A DNA stretch of 64,000 bases from Patella vulgata. Its lineage: Eukaryota > Mollusca > Gastropoda > Patellidae. Under the pieces are notes generated by a model that did no database searches, was not told the origin of the DNA, and worked only from the letters and a program-made list of their open reading frames with translations. The stretch is from assembly GCF_932274485.2 (NCBI RefSeq), contig NC_065884.2, forward strand, positions 23,669,622 through 23,733,621, read 5' to 3'. The position numbers were made by a program, and so were the translations under genes. This document shows positions 12,701-23,684 of this stretch, in pieces. Every line of letters starts with the position of its first letter. Position 1 is the first letter of the stretch.

Positions 12701-13742
12701 GGAAAATAAATCTGGAAACCCTTTCACAATCAATAGACTTTCTTTTCATTTCAATGTGATATCAATTTCAAAAAGATATATGGATCATTGTAGAATCCAT
12801 TGTGGTAACAAGAAATGTGGACAACAGTCCGACCGAAGGACAGCGTGACGGCAATAAACGACCACATTAATCAGTGAGTGTATAAAAATAGTGACCATCA
12901 CCATTTCACAGAGGGACATTGGTTAATGACCAAACACTGCAATCAGATATAGTTTATATTTTCAGGGTCAGTAAGTAAATCACGCGCTTTTTGGATATTT
13001 ACGTGCGGTAATCATAATTATTGGCGTTAACACAATCTATTGAGTAAATTCCAGGCGTTCGGAAGAAGAAATCAAATTGGGTTTAACGTCCTATATTTCT
13101 GCAACGTTCCGGCTAATGAAAAGGGACATACGCCATGCAGTGTGCTGAGTCTAATTTTGGCCGGACAGCGGTTCTACTCTTTATTTCGAATTCCGGGTCC
13201 TGTTTCGCTCACGTTAATGTGTATACGGGACCTTCGGAACGACATTCCTTGTCATGCACCACTAACAATGGAAACCACGCCGGCGATCCCGCGATGCGGA
13301 AAGAAACCACTGCGAGATATGTGTTTATAGTATTGAGTAGCGAACATTTATATGTCATTTCAATAGTATTCAAGCATTGATATTTCTAAAGTTTAAAAAA
13401 AAAATAATAATGCGCTCTGAAAGCGTGCACCAAGAAAACGACACTAAACTTATTTAACATAACAAACGTTACCTCTATCCATATAGTGGCTTCCACAGAC
13501 TGCTGCACTTCGTTCACATCTAATAAGGAGATAATATGAAGTGTCATTTCTACATCGACAATGTCTGTTTGATTCATCACTGGTCTGATTTTACTGTTAC
13601 CCTTCTTTACTTTCTCTCGAAATAATCTTTGAACATCTTCCGCTGTTGCTGCTTCTGACGAGTGCATGCCGATAGACAGTAGCATCAGCACCATGGCCAA
13701 CACCAACAAGAAACTAGAAACTTCTTTTAAACTTTGTGTCAT
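9742..13742 (-). CDS. Cys-loop ligand-gated ion channel subunit (nicotinic acetylcholine receptor-like), paralogue B
   Basis: Three coding exons: 13473-13742, 10559-10934 and 9742-10331. Their phases match paralogue A exactly, giving 411 residues. A signal peptide covers roughly residues 1-30. The Cys-loop is C162 to C176 with the same FPFD core, and there are NQT and NLT sequons. Membrane segments lie near 241-265, 271-292, 302-326 and 384-402. TESGEKLSFSVTVLL in M1-M2 is identical to A. Loop C lacks vicinal cysteines, and the M3-M4 loop is about 57 residues. Intron 1 (2538 bp) is twice that of A because it contains two SINE1 copies and a 159-bp tandem duplication; intron 2 is only 227 bp. 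The same orientation and about 7.2-7.9 kb spacing indicate tandem duplication. The gene appears intact. Confidence 0.88.
11169..11457 (+). mobile_element. SINE1 (tRNA-derived) copy in intron 1 of receptor B
   Basis: It begins with the family head CCACGGTGGCTAAGTAAG and has the conserved core blocks GGCGTGCACGTAA and CAAAATTTCTCTCATAGC. It ends near TTAAACCTTATTTCATTT. Head-to-tail it is nearly full length, with a short deletion around the B-box region. Confidence 0.85.
11522..11839. repeat. Two-copy 159-bp tandem duplication in intron 1 of receptor B
   Basis: The unit starting GCGAATTGAA at 11522 is repeated from 11681 with scattered substitutions. There is no coding content. Confidence 0.85.
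12262..12300 (-). mobile_element. SINE2 3'-tail fragment
   Basis: GAGAGAGAGA followed by AATGGGGTTTAACGTCC is the inverse of the SINE2 tail (GGACGTTAAACCCCATT then TCTCTC). Only the tail is visible. Confidence 0.5.
13077..13300 (-). mobile_element. SINE1 copy, inverted and degraded, in intron 1 of receptor B
   Basis: The inverse of the family tail (TGGGTTTAACGTCC) starts it. Inverse core blocks follow, including GGAAACCACGCCGGCGATC. The tRNA-like head is lost or too diverged to place. Confidence 0.7.
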
Positions 13743-13810
13743 GTCTTATCTTGTCTTGAATACCTTTAGCTCAGCAGGTGAATATAGCGTGCACTACAGG
13801 TATCGCCCTG

Positions 13811-13816
13811 TTTATA
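13811..13816 (-). promoter_or_regulatory. TATA box of receptor B
   Basis: TATAAA on the minus strand, within CCCATATAAACAGGG, lies 69 bases upstream of the start codon. That would leave a short 5' leader of about 35-45 bases. The matching position in receptor A has the weaker CATAAA. Confidence 0.5.
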
Positions 13817-14639
13817 TGGGGGATTGTTTACATTGATAACTGTTTTACTCGTTGGTCAATACTATTGACATTCATTCATTCATTAACATTAAACCACCAT
13901 TAAAGTATACATTTCAAAAGTGGTCTTCCATTTATGAAAACTCCAAAATAATAACTGGTGTTTCACATATTTTTAAACCAGTATAATTGACATCAATAAC
14001 ATCATGGTTACAAGTTATAAATTACTTAATTCCCTTCATTTTATTTTTTACAATTCAACATTGGTACCTCACACACACATCCCCAATATCTACTTCTGGA
14101 TATTGTGATAATGCAGACTGTCTTTTGAAATTTTCAAAATGCAGACCTTACATGAACATGCATCTAAAACTTAACCCGGATAATCAAGTCCTAGAAAACT
14201 CAAGTTTTAATTTTAGAAAATAAATATCTTGGCACAGACGGAATCAAGAAGACACATATCAAAAACCGTCGAACCCTTGAATGACAAAAACAGGGCCTTA
14301 TCAACCCACTTCTTTAATTGCGACTGTTGACAATACAAAAAGAGTCTGACATTTCGGACTAAATCAAGTAGGCCATCACATACACCAAATAATAATTTTG
14401 CCCCTCTATTTGCTCGACGAAACAACTAATCAACTCCATATTATGTCCTCTGCCAATGTATATTAAACAGCAAAAAAAAAAAAAAAAACCAACGTCAGTA
14501 CGATTTCAAAATCAGAGAGGCACTTTAATCAAATTATTCTAGACAACGACTTACTAAATGGATCAAAGCAATTTTTTGTGAACAGTATGTTGACGCATTT
14601 GTGATTAATTCATCACAATTCCAAGACATTATGACTGTA
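13817..14639. other. Gene-free stretch upstream of receptor B
   Basis: I see no gene. It contains an A-rich run near 14471-14488 and AT-rich sequence. Confidence 0.5.
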
Positions 14640-15400
14640 CACAGTCTAACATCAGTATCTGGTGTGTCCACCGCGAGTGTCAATAACAGCAGTGCAGCGT
14701 CTGTACATGGAGTGGACCAGACGATTGATGAACGCCATTGGCACCCGGAACCACACTCTCAGAAAAGCCTGGGGCAATCCATCGGCTTTGTTTGGTCTCG
14801 GTGACGTTATTAAGTCTCCTCTGAATTCCATCCCAAAGATGTTCAATCGGGGTTAAGTTCGGACTAAGGGCTGGTCAGTGCATAACGTTGACACCGTTCT
14901 GCTGTAGAAAGTCCTGAGTAACTCTGGCGGTGTGGGAACGGGCGTTGTCATGCTGGGAAACGTGATTTCGATGACGTGTCAAAATTTGTGTGACGTTGGG
15001 TCTGAGAGCTTGATCGATGTAGCGCTCTGCTGTGATGCCGCCTCCTCTCCCTTGACTGTATCGGTACTGATGGGTCTTCCGTGTGTTCCCACTGCCTGAC
15101 GTGCTGTCTCAGATGCCCGTGTGGATGGATTCTGCACGTGCTGTCGCACAACATGGCGGTCTTGTCGCCTTGTGGTAAACCTTGATCTACCAGTTCGGGG
15201 GCGATCATCCGTGGTGTTGGTGGCCCGAAAGCGTTGCTGAAGCCTGTAGATGGTCCAAACATTGACCTGGAAGTGATTGGCAACGGCTTGGGCAGTGTGG
15301 CCAGCGTCGAGTCTTTCATGCGCCTGGTTACTCTGAGCTGTCGTGAGTTATGGCATGCTGCTGACGTTGTAGTGTGAATGATTCAACCAGGTATGGGTTG
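14640..15400 (-). pseudogene. Internally deleted Tc1/mariner-type transposase relic
   Basis: The minus strand carries pieces of a Tc1-like transposase. Around 15100-15330 is the N-terminal DNA-binding part, with a NHFQVN-like helix-turn-helix and TDDRPRTGR-like linker. Around 14810-14970 are QHDNARSHTA and LSPNLTPIEHLWD, the second Asp block and the final catalytic acidic block region. At 14652-14740 is the familiar end AFINRLVHSMYRRC followed by a RGGHTRY-like end. Most of the central catalytic domain between the N-terminal part and QHDNARSH is missing. The C-terminal part changes frame at least once, near 14790. I could not define the terminal inverted repeats. The element is dead and has no role for neighbouring genes. 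Confidence 0.85.
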
Positions 15401-17410
15401 CATTTTTTAGGGCTGGTCCCGGTGAACAGCACGTGCAGCATGAGTTACATATAAATCATGGAGAACACATTACATTCTGTGTTTGGGAAGGAGCCTTATT
15501 GCTCAGGTAAAGTTGGAGATGTGGTCACAAATATACAATAAAAACATTTGGCAAGTTTTATGCAGTGCGTCTATTCAGAGTAACATACCAACCTGGCGTT
15601 TCTTTTGCTGCTTAGTATATTTACCCTCCGTGACTTCAAACATTGACAGAATAGCACACACACACACAGACGCTATGTCCCTATGCTTCCGGTCAAATTA
15701 CTTGATATTATTCGAATAAACATTTAACCAGCATCGACTAGAAGAATGTAAATACAAAAAATAAGTAATGTTTATAAAACAATTCATTGAAATACGGTTG
15801 CTTAATTGACCATGGCATATTGTGGGTGCGGGGCGTTTTCCCCGGGCGCAAAATAAAAAAAATATATCACACGTGTTGGCAAAATGAGTCGGAATGCACA
15901 GTCTAATAATGCGCTACAGACAAAATAAGTGAAAATATTGATTTTGATCGCAATTGGGATTTTGACCAAAAAAATGAGTAAAAAAATATACTATCTATCG
16001 ACCCAAAAGATTAAAATAGTAATAAAACATCTTTAATCACCTTTATTTGGGTGTTTTGTAAGAGTATTGTATTCTAAAATCTTTCTTTTTTCTTAAAATT
16101 AGTTATTTTTGACCACGCAGCGGGCCAATCCCCTTACCTGATTCTTGGCATCGTTGTAAATATGACCAAAATATTACCGATAATGCCAATTTTAACGAAT
16201 ACAAACGAGTTTTGAAACCCATGTAATACGTAAAATTTTTCGATCCAGGCACCCCACGTGGTGCATTGTGGTATCATGGCTGGGTTCATCATTCTATCTA
16301 GTATCTAGGGTTCAGATTCTGATACAATTAAGGTACCTGAAAATAACAGCAGACCGTAGACGCAAAACCTTATTTTAATTGATTCGTGTGACGAGGTTAA
16401 CAGAACACACGTATAGCTGTGGTGGGTTCAAGATAATCAAGAAACTAAACTTGATTACCCAATCAACAATCTTAATCTCCTGAGCTAATAAGTGGTGAGA
16501 TTAACAGAATTTATTCCGATATAACCCTTTTTTAAAACCCCTAAAAATATTAACAAAGCATTATGGTTATGTGGCTGGCAGAGCGGGCGATAAATATTTG
16601 GCTTAGGTGATAATGTTTTTGGGTACCTACATGCGATTATCATGGCAGAAAAATATTAACAAAATATTACTGACAGGCTAACTAGACATAATTTTATGGA
16701 CCACAGTTACTTTTCACTTGACACATGTTTCCAGGATGATTCTCTCTGTGTTTTATTTTAGCAATGTAAACCATATTGGGATATGTACAGGTTTTGTACA
16801 GATAGAATCTTAACTAATCCAAATAACTGTTGTAAATAAATAGGAGTTAGGGCCTACTATCTAAATTTTTTGGGGTTTAAGTATATTCAGACCCCCCACC
16901 CCGCCCCCAGAAAAACAATAAGGGGGGGTCGGACCCCCCCTCCCGCCCGGCATGTGTGACGCCCATGGGTGTGGTTGCTATATTATTTTGTTTTAGAACA
17001 TATCGACAATTTTAAATCCATACCAGCCGGACATTAGTTTGAAGGTATTCAGGGGGAGAATGTGAAAATAACAATAACTCAATTTTCAAAATTTCCTCGT
17101 TGCGACTCAGTTTGCCAGCATGGGTCACTCCAATGTTCTAACACTGTAAACCGTTTTTGAACATGTTGGGACAAATACACGTTGAATCGTAACATTTGTT
17201 GGGATTTTGTTTTGTTTTTGGTGAAGCGGCCACGGTAGGAACACGTTACCAGCTTCCCCGCACTGGCGAAAATGTGAAGGGTCCACGTGGGATCAACTTT
17301 CGGGCAATCTAACTTTTCGGGCAAACAGGTAAAGTGATGTTATTATTTCATCTAATTAGCAACATAAAGTGTCCAAAATCTAATACAACACTAATTTTTC
17401 TTTTCTTTTA
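15401..17410. other. Gene-free stretch
   Basis: I see no coding sequence or repeat I can name. C-rich and G-rich runs lie at 16889-16950. The rest is AT-rich. Confidence 0.5.
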
Positions 17411-17612
17411 ATTGGAGGGTTGGATGGACGAATGGTTAGCGTCTGCGCGCTGTATCATAAGGTCTGTCATTGAGTCAACTGGCGTGCTTTCGATTCCCCG
17501 GTTGTACGTAACAAGGAGTTGGGTCACCTGTCCAACCTCGTGGGTTTTCCCCGGGTCCCCCGGTTTCCTCCCCACTGCTAAAGACCCCTACGCGCAAGCG
17601 AATTATTGAATT
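17411..17612 (+). mobile_element. SINE2 (tRNA-derived), 3'-truncated
   Basis: The head has TGGTTAGCGTCTGCGCGC (A-box region) and a TTCGATTCCCC B-box. It continues through the family body to ACGCGCAAGCGAATTATTGAA. The ATGTTAGTCCCGAAATGACC block and CCATTTCTCTC tail are absent. Confidence 0.85.
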
Positions 17613-18607
17613 TTTTTCTCGGCGAGCGCGAGGCCCCCATACCTCGCGAGTCCGGGACGATTGCTTGGTTGTTTGGGATTCAGGTCAGCCACCTAAGGTA
17701 GACTATATTGGACCACATTGAAGTTGCTGTATTCACCGACTGGAATAGCAGGAAAACGCGTTTGCAGCAGCAGTTAAATTTTCTAAATTTCACGGGCGAC
17801 AAATTTTCCATTTTATAGGGGGCGGAGGGGGGGGGGTGCTAGATGGTAAACTCCGTCTGTCACCCGAAATGTTTTCGGGTTCTGCCCCCCACCCCTTGAC
17901 ATACATCGAGCCCGTACGCCTATGACGCTCGATCTTTTACTTACCAGACTAGAATAGCACACAAAGAGACACCATTGTCCCACAAATTATTTGATTCGAA
18001 TAAACATTTAACCATTATCTCTAGATGCTATTAGAAGGGAGCATATAAAGTATTGTTTATAAAGCAATTCACTGAAATATGATTGTATAATGGCCAGATG
18101 ACGACAATTACTTTAATACCAAGCGACGTATTGACTAGAATAATCTAGACTTTATAACGGAAACGATGCAATCATAAAGAGATAATGGGATAGTGTGTAT
18201 CGGTACACAACACTAATACCAACTTAATTAATGGGGAAAAGCGACATTCCGCAAATTAACTTGAAAGTGACCTAAATTATGAAGACGATCAAAATTGACA
18301 ATGGTAAAGCCAAACATTTGGGAATACAAACTATATGATGATAGTCACTAATCAAATGTTAAAACTAACACCCAGTCTATTACAAAGGTAACGGTTCCCA
18401 GAAAACCTCAGTGATGGCCCATGGGAAATCTAATACATATTATAATTTAAATATACCTTCCCACGTACAAACGGTGTGATTAGATGATATAATTGATTCT
18501 AGTTTCTGTTGGGTTACAGACAATTAGAAAACGTATATATTTTTCCCAGGTATGAGATCAGTGGCAGGGCTGGCCGCCGGTGGAAGAAGGGACAAAGCTG
18601 GGGCAAG
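17613..18607. other. Gene-free stretch
   Basis: G- and C-rich runs occur near 17820-17910. No recognisable gene or named repeat. Confidence 0.45.
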
Positions 18608-19118
18608 TATACTTTGAACGAACTTGTCTCCATGGGAATCGATCCTCTGAATTTGGTGGGGCAAGAATATGGCACAGCCAGCGTCATAGGCGTTGGAATG
18701 TAGGTGCCCAGCACAAAGTTAGGAAGACGGCACTATACCACTTTATGTGCATTGTTTCAACCACAGGTTGAATCTGTCTATAGTAGACACAGTAAAGGCG
18801 GTTGTCCCCGTTGCTGACGTTTTCAGCAGTCTGAAGATGATCTACAACTTCGCCAGCGGATCCGCCGTATACACACGATGTGGATCAGATTCCAAGAGAA
18901 GCGGGGAGAAACATCCATCGAATTCAAAGCGTTATGTAACATTCGTTTGGCTGCTCACGTTGGAGCTGTTGTTGCCGTAAAGAAACGTCCCGCCACCTTT
19001 GTTCTTTTCCCGCGGGACGTAATTGCTAATGGCACTAATAGCGACAGAGCCACGACAGCTAGAGGATTGTTGGCATTGATGAACCAAACATTCGTGTACG
19101 TCAAAGCAGATCAATTAT
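18608..19118 (+). pseudogene. hAT-superfamily-like transposase fragment
   Basis: Three consecutive frames carry pieces that line up with hAT-type (ZMYM/TTF-like) transposases. The first is LNELVSMGIDPLNLVGQEYG (the G-Q-x-Y-D-G-A region, with Asp replaced). The second is HCFNHRLNLSIVDTV (the H-C-x-x-H-x-L-N-L block). The third is FKALCNIRLAAHVGAVVAV (the L-C-x-T-R-W block, here with Trp lost). At least two frameshifts separate them, so this is a decayed fragment of the RNase H-like domain. The canonical catalytic tryptophan and aspartate are changed. No terminal repeats were found. The TTTTTCCCAG before 18555 is probably coincidental. Confidence 0.7.
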
Positions 19119-19856
19119 GAATCTCCACCAATATCAGAATTAGTTAAAAGTTCCTTTCTTTTTGTGCTTTGCTTATATTATTTTATCAGTTTGTTGATTA
19201 GTCCATGATATATTTCGCATTTTGTAAATGTAATTATCAGTAATTAAAGCAACCATGTTATCAATATTATAAAATGAATTGTTCTTGGTAAAGTTTCTTT
19301 GTGTCATTTTGTTTTGTTTTTTTTTATAAAAAGAAAGATATGATTGTTTCACATTAAAATCTGGTTATTTTTACGATAAGCAGCGTTTAGAAAAGACCAT
19401 GTTAAACCCTATACGATTAATAACTTTGTCTTTGAATACGAAAACTACAACGTTAAACCCCATTTCATTTCATTTCCTTTGAATACGTTTACATATTCGA
19501 GTGAAAGCTGTTACCATGAAGAATAGTTGATATTATAAAATCGAACTATAAGAAACTCAATACCGTAAACGTCCGCAAAAATTAGCGAGTCTGATGTGCT
19601 GTAACTTCCATTTGAAAAAGGGGAAAGAAATAGAAAGTGAAAGACAATAAAAACCTCATAACTTAAATTCTATCCAAATAAGTCTACCCGTGCTTTATAT
19701 ATTGCATTTAACAAGATTAGATATCAATATATCATGTAGGTATTCATAGTTTCGTAAAGCTTCTTTTCATAGTAATTTTTTTCATATATCCAGATGAGTC
19801 TTCTCTTTCTTCAGAAGTCTTGAGTATTGGGCTATTAAGACCAAATTTAACATCAT
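19119..19856. other. Gene-free AT-rich stretch
   Basis: No gene or named repeat is seen. It ends at the target-site duplication of the next SINE. Confidence 0.45.
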
Positions 19857-19870
19857 TTTCCCATTTAGAA

Positions 19871-20170
19871 CAGAGCCACGGTGGCTAAGTAAGTAAGACA
19901 TTGGCTGGCTGGCCTGGAGGTCGCGGGTTCGGGATTTTCCGGCGTGGCCTTGTCAGTGGTGCAGGACGTAGGGTCTGCCAAGGACAGCTTTCTAGTCCAG
20001 TGAACACATTGGCGTGCACTTAAAAGATCCCTTGACAGTTGGAATTCGATATAAGAGTAGTCCGTAGCGCCGCTGTCTGGGCGATATATCCTCATAGCAC
20101 ACTCTATGGCGTATGCCCGTCTTCATTAGCCCAGTCAGAGCAGCACAGTAGCACGTTAAACGCCTTTTCA
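19871..20170 (+). mobile_element. SINE1 (tRNA-derived) copy with clear target-site duplication
   Basis: It is full length from GAGCCACGGTGGCTAAGT, through the B-box GGTCGCGGGTTCGGG, to the family tail. It is flanked by an exact 14-bp duplication, TTTCCCATTTAGAA, at 19857-19870 and 20171-20184. It lies about 150 bp upstream of the secreted-protein gene. Confidence 0.92.
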
Positions 20171-20319
20171 TTTCCCATTTAGAAAAATATGTTAAATTTT
20201 AGAACTTTACATTTTGAGATATAGATTTTCCTTTTCGTCCACGTTTACTCAGTTGAATCCGTTCTTAAAAATTATATCATTTCTTGTCTGGGTTTTGTTA
20301 GTTGTTGTCTTAAGACATC

Positions 20320-22600
20320 ATGTTGGCTATTAGAATATTACTTTTATTATTAACAGTTAGTACAATCATAGTTGGTGGACGCAGAATAAAGGATGGAGAT
20401 ATATATGTAAGTATAAAGACTTATTAAGCAGCAGTTTTCTTTAAATACATAGCTTTGATTTTCTTCCGGGATATGACCCAGAAAAATGAATCATTTAAAC
20501 ATACATTATGCAAGAGCTAAATCTGCCAATTGCAGGTCTTTCTTTAGGCCTGAAATGTTATCTAAATTATTAATTAGACATTAATTAACTTATCCAGACC
20601 ATAATCAATTCTCGATGTCATCGCTAGTCTGCGATATTTACTGGAGTATAATCCGATCTGCTGCTCAACGCTCATTCATGATTAAATTAAAAAAATGGAT
20701 AATCGAGACTATGTTTTTTATCGGACCGACTTTAGTAATGATAACCGAGGTAGCCCAAAATTCAATCGCTAAATTCTTGGTTCAGAGTGGATAAATTTGA
20801 ATGAAATTTTCAGCAAATTCCCTTTACATTATCTATTTTTTAACTATTATAGTAAGAACTGACAGCTCGTTATCTAATCTCCCATAATGTATCTTTAAGC
20901 AGAGACTGTTTAAATATCCACAAATTGTAGTTAAAAAGAAATAGTTGTTATTTTCACCCGTATTTGTCGTTTGACAGAAAAATGATAGTATTGACTAAGA
21001 TAAATAAAGTAATTGATATACACGAGTGTATCCAGGATGGTTTATAGCAACTTTCGATGGTTTGCACTTTCAGATAAAAAAGAACTGACAGTTTAAGAAG
21101 AAATATCCTGAGATTAGCAGGTTTGTCGATGACGTCAAGCTATAGTATCCTTTAATAAATGGGGCCTTGGTTAGCTGATGGGGCGTTGTGTTTGTCTGGG
21201 ATGAAGAAAAGAAAATGATGTTCATTTAAGCTGTAGTTCTAAACAAATGAGACTATATTCGATTCTAAATCACAAAAATGCCTGCTCAACATCACTGCAC
21301 GGAAAACACCGTAAACAATATTATACGATCACAATACCGTTATAGCAACTTTTCTGGAGGTAGTGCGTTAATTCTGTTGTCCTGATATCAGATAAATAAT
21401 GATTAACGCACCAGTACAGGGAACAAGAGGAAAGGACCGATGCTGATGGATGACCCTGTGAAGGAGCTCTGATATACTTAATACGAGATCATCTGATTAC
21501 ACCAAAAACCAGAGATGATGGTATGGTAAATCGTTCAGTCAATATCAACCAAGTCATTGTTCCTTTCTAACCATTCAGTCAGCCCACCCCCATCCTCAAG
21601 TTGAATTTGATTGTCTGAATTTCATCATCAGAGTAAAGCGTCTTAAGTAAAATTTAGAACAGTTTTTGACACCATGCTAAAATTAGAAAGTAGATGGTTG
21701 GCAAGTTAAAGTCAATAATTATAATAACAAAATAGAACCGGAATCGGTGCATGAAGAAGCTGCTTTATAATATTATACATAATACTTTATAAGTATACTA
21801 CCGCTGGTATGTTCAGATGATAAGAGTATATAGTGCAAATCATTTTTTTTTATCCGAATACATCTATTAATTAAACGAATCAGTAATTAGTACGTGTTAT
21901 ATTATGTTTATACTTTTTTCGAAAAGGTATGTTACGTTTATATTTTTTTTTCGAAAGGGTACTTCAGTAATGTTTGCCTTAACGATATGACAGCATGCCT
22001 ATCTTTTCTGTAAGTACTACGTTTGAAACGGTTACACCACAGATAAGACTGTTTGATGAACTCAAGACACATGTTTATGTAAGTTGTTCTCTAATTTTTG
22101 AAACCAGAATAGGTATTTGAATCTACTTCCGGAGTTGGCTGGCTATTTTTAAACATCTTTCTAGCCACCAGTAGCGAACCATTATTGCATTAGCAATACC
22201 TTTGGCTGTAAGTGTTGTGTTTGTGTTGATCAATCAAAATGAACGTGCTTATGTGGCATTTGAGGTCTTTAATTAATATTATTATTCACAATTCAAATTT
22301 GTAAACTAATCTACTGGTCTATATATATATATGTATAATTAGTTGTAATTTTAACTAAATGCGTATTTCATTTTATATTTTCAGACATTCCATGTTGAAA
22401 GCTTGACAAAGGATGAACTCGTTCAATTATTGGATGATCTGGGCTTCCACAGGAAGCCACAGTACATGATGGAATTGCCGGAGAAATATAAAAATGGTGC
22501 AAGTCCTTCTGACAGTGGAATAACATTCGATGATTTAATGGCGGGAAATACAAAGTGGTCTCAATACGGCACAATAATTAATGCTCATGATGAAATTTAA
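20320..22600 (+). CDS. Small secreted protein of unknown function, two exons, 100 residues
   Basis: Exon 1 (20320-20406) encodes 29 residues. It opens with a signal peptide, MLAIRILLLLLTVSTIIVGG, followed by a dibasic RR. The donor is a consensus GTAAGT at 20407. Exon 2 starts at 22385 after TATATTTTCAG and continues in phase 0 for 71 codons to TAA at 22598-22600. The start has A at -3, and AATAAA follows the stop by 34 bases. The mature part is cysteine-free and acidic to neutral. It contains ESLTKDELVQLLDDLGFHRK, PQYMMELPEKYKNG and a TFDDLMAG-like block. I do not recognise the family. The LLDDLGF...PQYMMEL stretch faintly resembles the start of TGF-beta/BMP prodomains, but no mature growth-factor domain follows. 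A propeptide, secreted peptide or lineage-specific protein are all possible. A MITE occupies part of the intron. Confidence 0.68.
20495..20898. mobile_element. TTAA-flanked MITE, copy 1 (404 bp), in the intron of the secreted-protein gene
   Basis: The ends read TTAAACATACATTATG and CATAATGTATCTTTAA, near-perfect inverted repeats bounded by TTAA. Related copies lie at 35595-36005, 47330-47612 and, as fragments, 38705-38835, 44990-45085 and 50236-50425. No coding capacity. TTAA target duplication is typical of piggyBac-type elements. Confidence 0.8.
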
Positions 22601-22634
22601 ATTTCATACCGCCGTAATTGCATAAGTACAATCA

Positions 22635-22640
22635 AATAAA
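22635..22640 (+). promoter_or_regulatory. Polyadenylation signal of the secreted-protein gene
   Basis: AATAAA lies 34 bases after the stop codon of the two-exon gene. Confidence 0.6.
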
Positions 22641-23185
22641 AGAAATATACAACTTCAAAACAAAAAACACAAATCTTTAATAATTAAACGAGAAAACATA
22701 AGATTCATTCAGAACAAAAATTAATGGTTTTATGATCACCATTTAAATATCAATTTATGTATGATTCCTGGGACCGGATGTTATTTTGCTAAATGAATGG
22801 GGCAGAATGCTAGCAAAACTGTTGTTTTTAGAGAATTTAGTACAAGTTACTAGTTGTAAAGCATTTCAAATTTTGATGACACTCTTTGTCGAAACAGTTT
22901 TTAACTGAGATGAAGGGTTGATGGATATGATTTAAAATGTTTTGTATATTTATGTAATTCGTATTGATTTCAAATAAAACGAAGTCATATTTTAGTCAAC
23001 GGGTTATTGCTTTGTATGTCCCAATATTGAGTTTTTAATTATAGAACCCTAATGGAACCTCCATAAAAGGATAACGTCGTGGAAAACGCTACCTTAGACT
23101 AGCTAGTAGTTAATTCCAAGATCTGCCATTCTACTTATATTTAATGGCTTGTGGGTGTGGGTATTTCGCAACCGAAGCATGGAAA
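22641..23185. other. Gene-free spacer
   Basis: AT-rich. A second AATAAA lies near 22974. I see no coding sequence. Confidence 0.45.
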
Positions 23186-23362
23186 TGAAATGAAAGTGGG
23201 TTTAATGTCCAACAATGACGGGCGTACGCAATACCATGGGGCAGCGGCGCTACGATCTACTCGTATATCGAATTCCAATAAGCAAGGGCTATTTTACTAT
23301 ACTTGCACGCGAACGACCTAGGATTTTCGTCCCATCCGAACGACTAGACACCTACCTTGTTA
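23186..23362 (-). mobile_element. SINE1 fragment, inverted
   Basis: The inverse of the family tail (AATGAAATGAAAGTGGG then TTTAATGTCC) starts it. Core blocks follow up to TTTTCGTCCCATCCGAACGA. The tRNA-like head is missing. A C-run sits at the truncated end. Confidence 0.75.
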
Positions 23363-23684
23363 TCCCCCCCCCCCCGCAGCAGGCCTGGAAATAATATTTT
23401 TTAGTTCTAGCTGACAAATCTTGTATCTGCTATTGTAACTCTGTGGTGGAAATGTATTAACAATATCAACAAGATGACTAGTCATCATCATCCCGCATCC
23501 TTGCACTTGTTTGGAAAAACAAGGAAAAACAACGTCATGGAATATCAATGGGACTAGTCAGAAGATACATACTCTGATCACAGTAGCTCGGCAAGGCACG
23601 GTCGCTACTCAATAACATTTGCCTACCTCAATCAGCTAATGTATGTTAAACATTAAGCTTATACATCAGATAATATAATAGTTT
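23363..23684. other. Gene-free stretch
   Basis: A C-run at 23366-23376, then featureless sequence up to the tandem array. No gene or named repeat seen. Confidence 0.4.

Noticed and set aside
18530-18703. Possible terminal exon after TTTTTCCCAG
   Set aside because: Its protein continues into hAT-like transposase blocks in neighbouring frames, so it is part of a transposon relic and not a spliced host exon.
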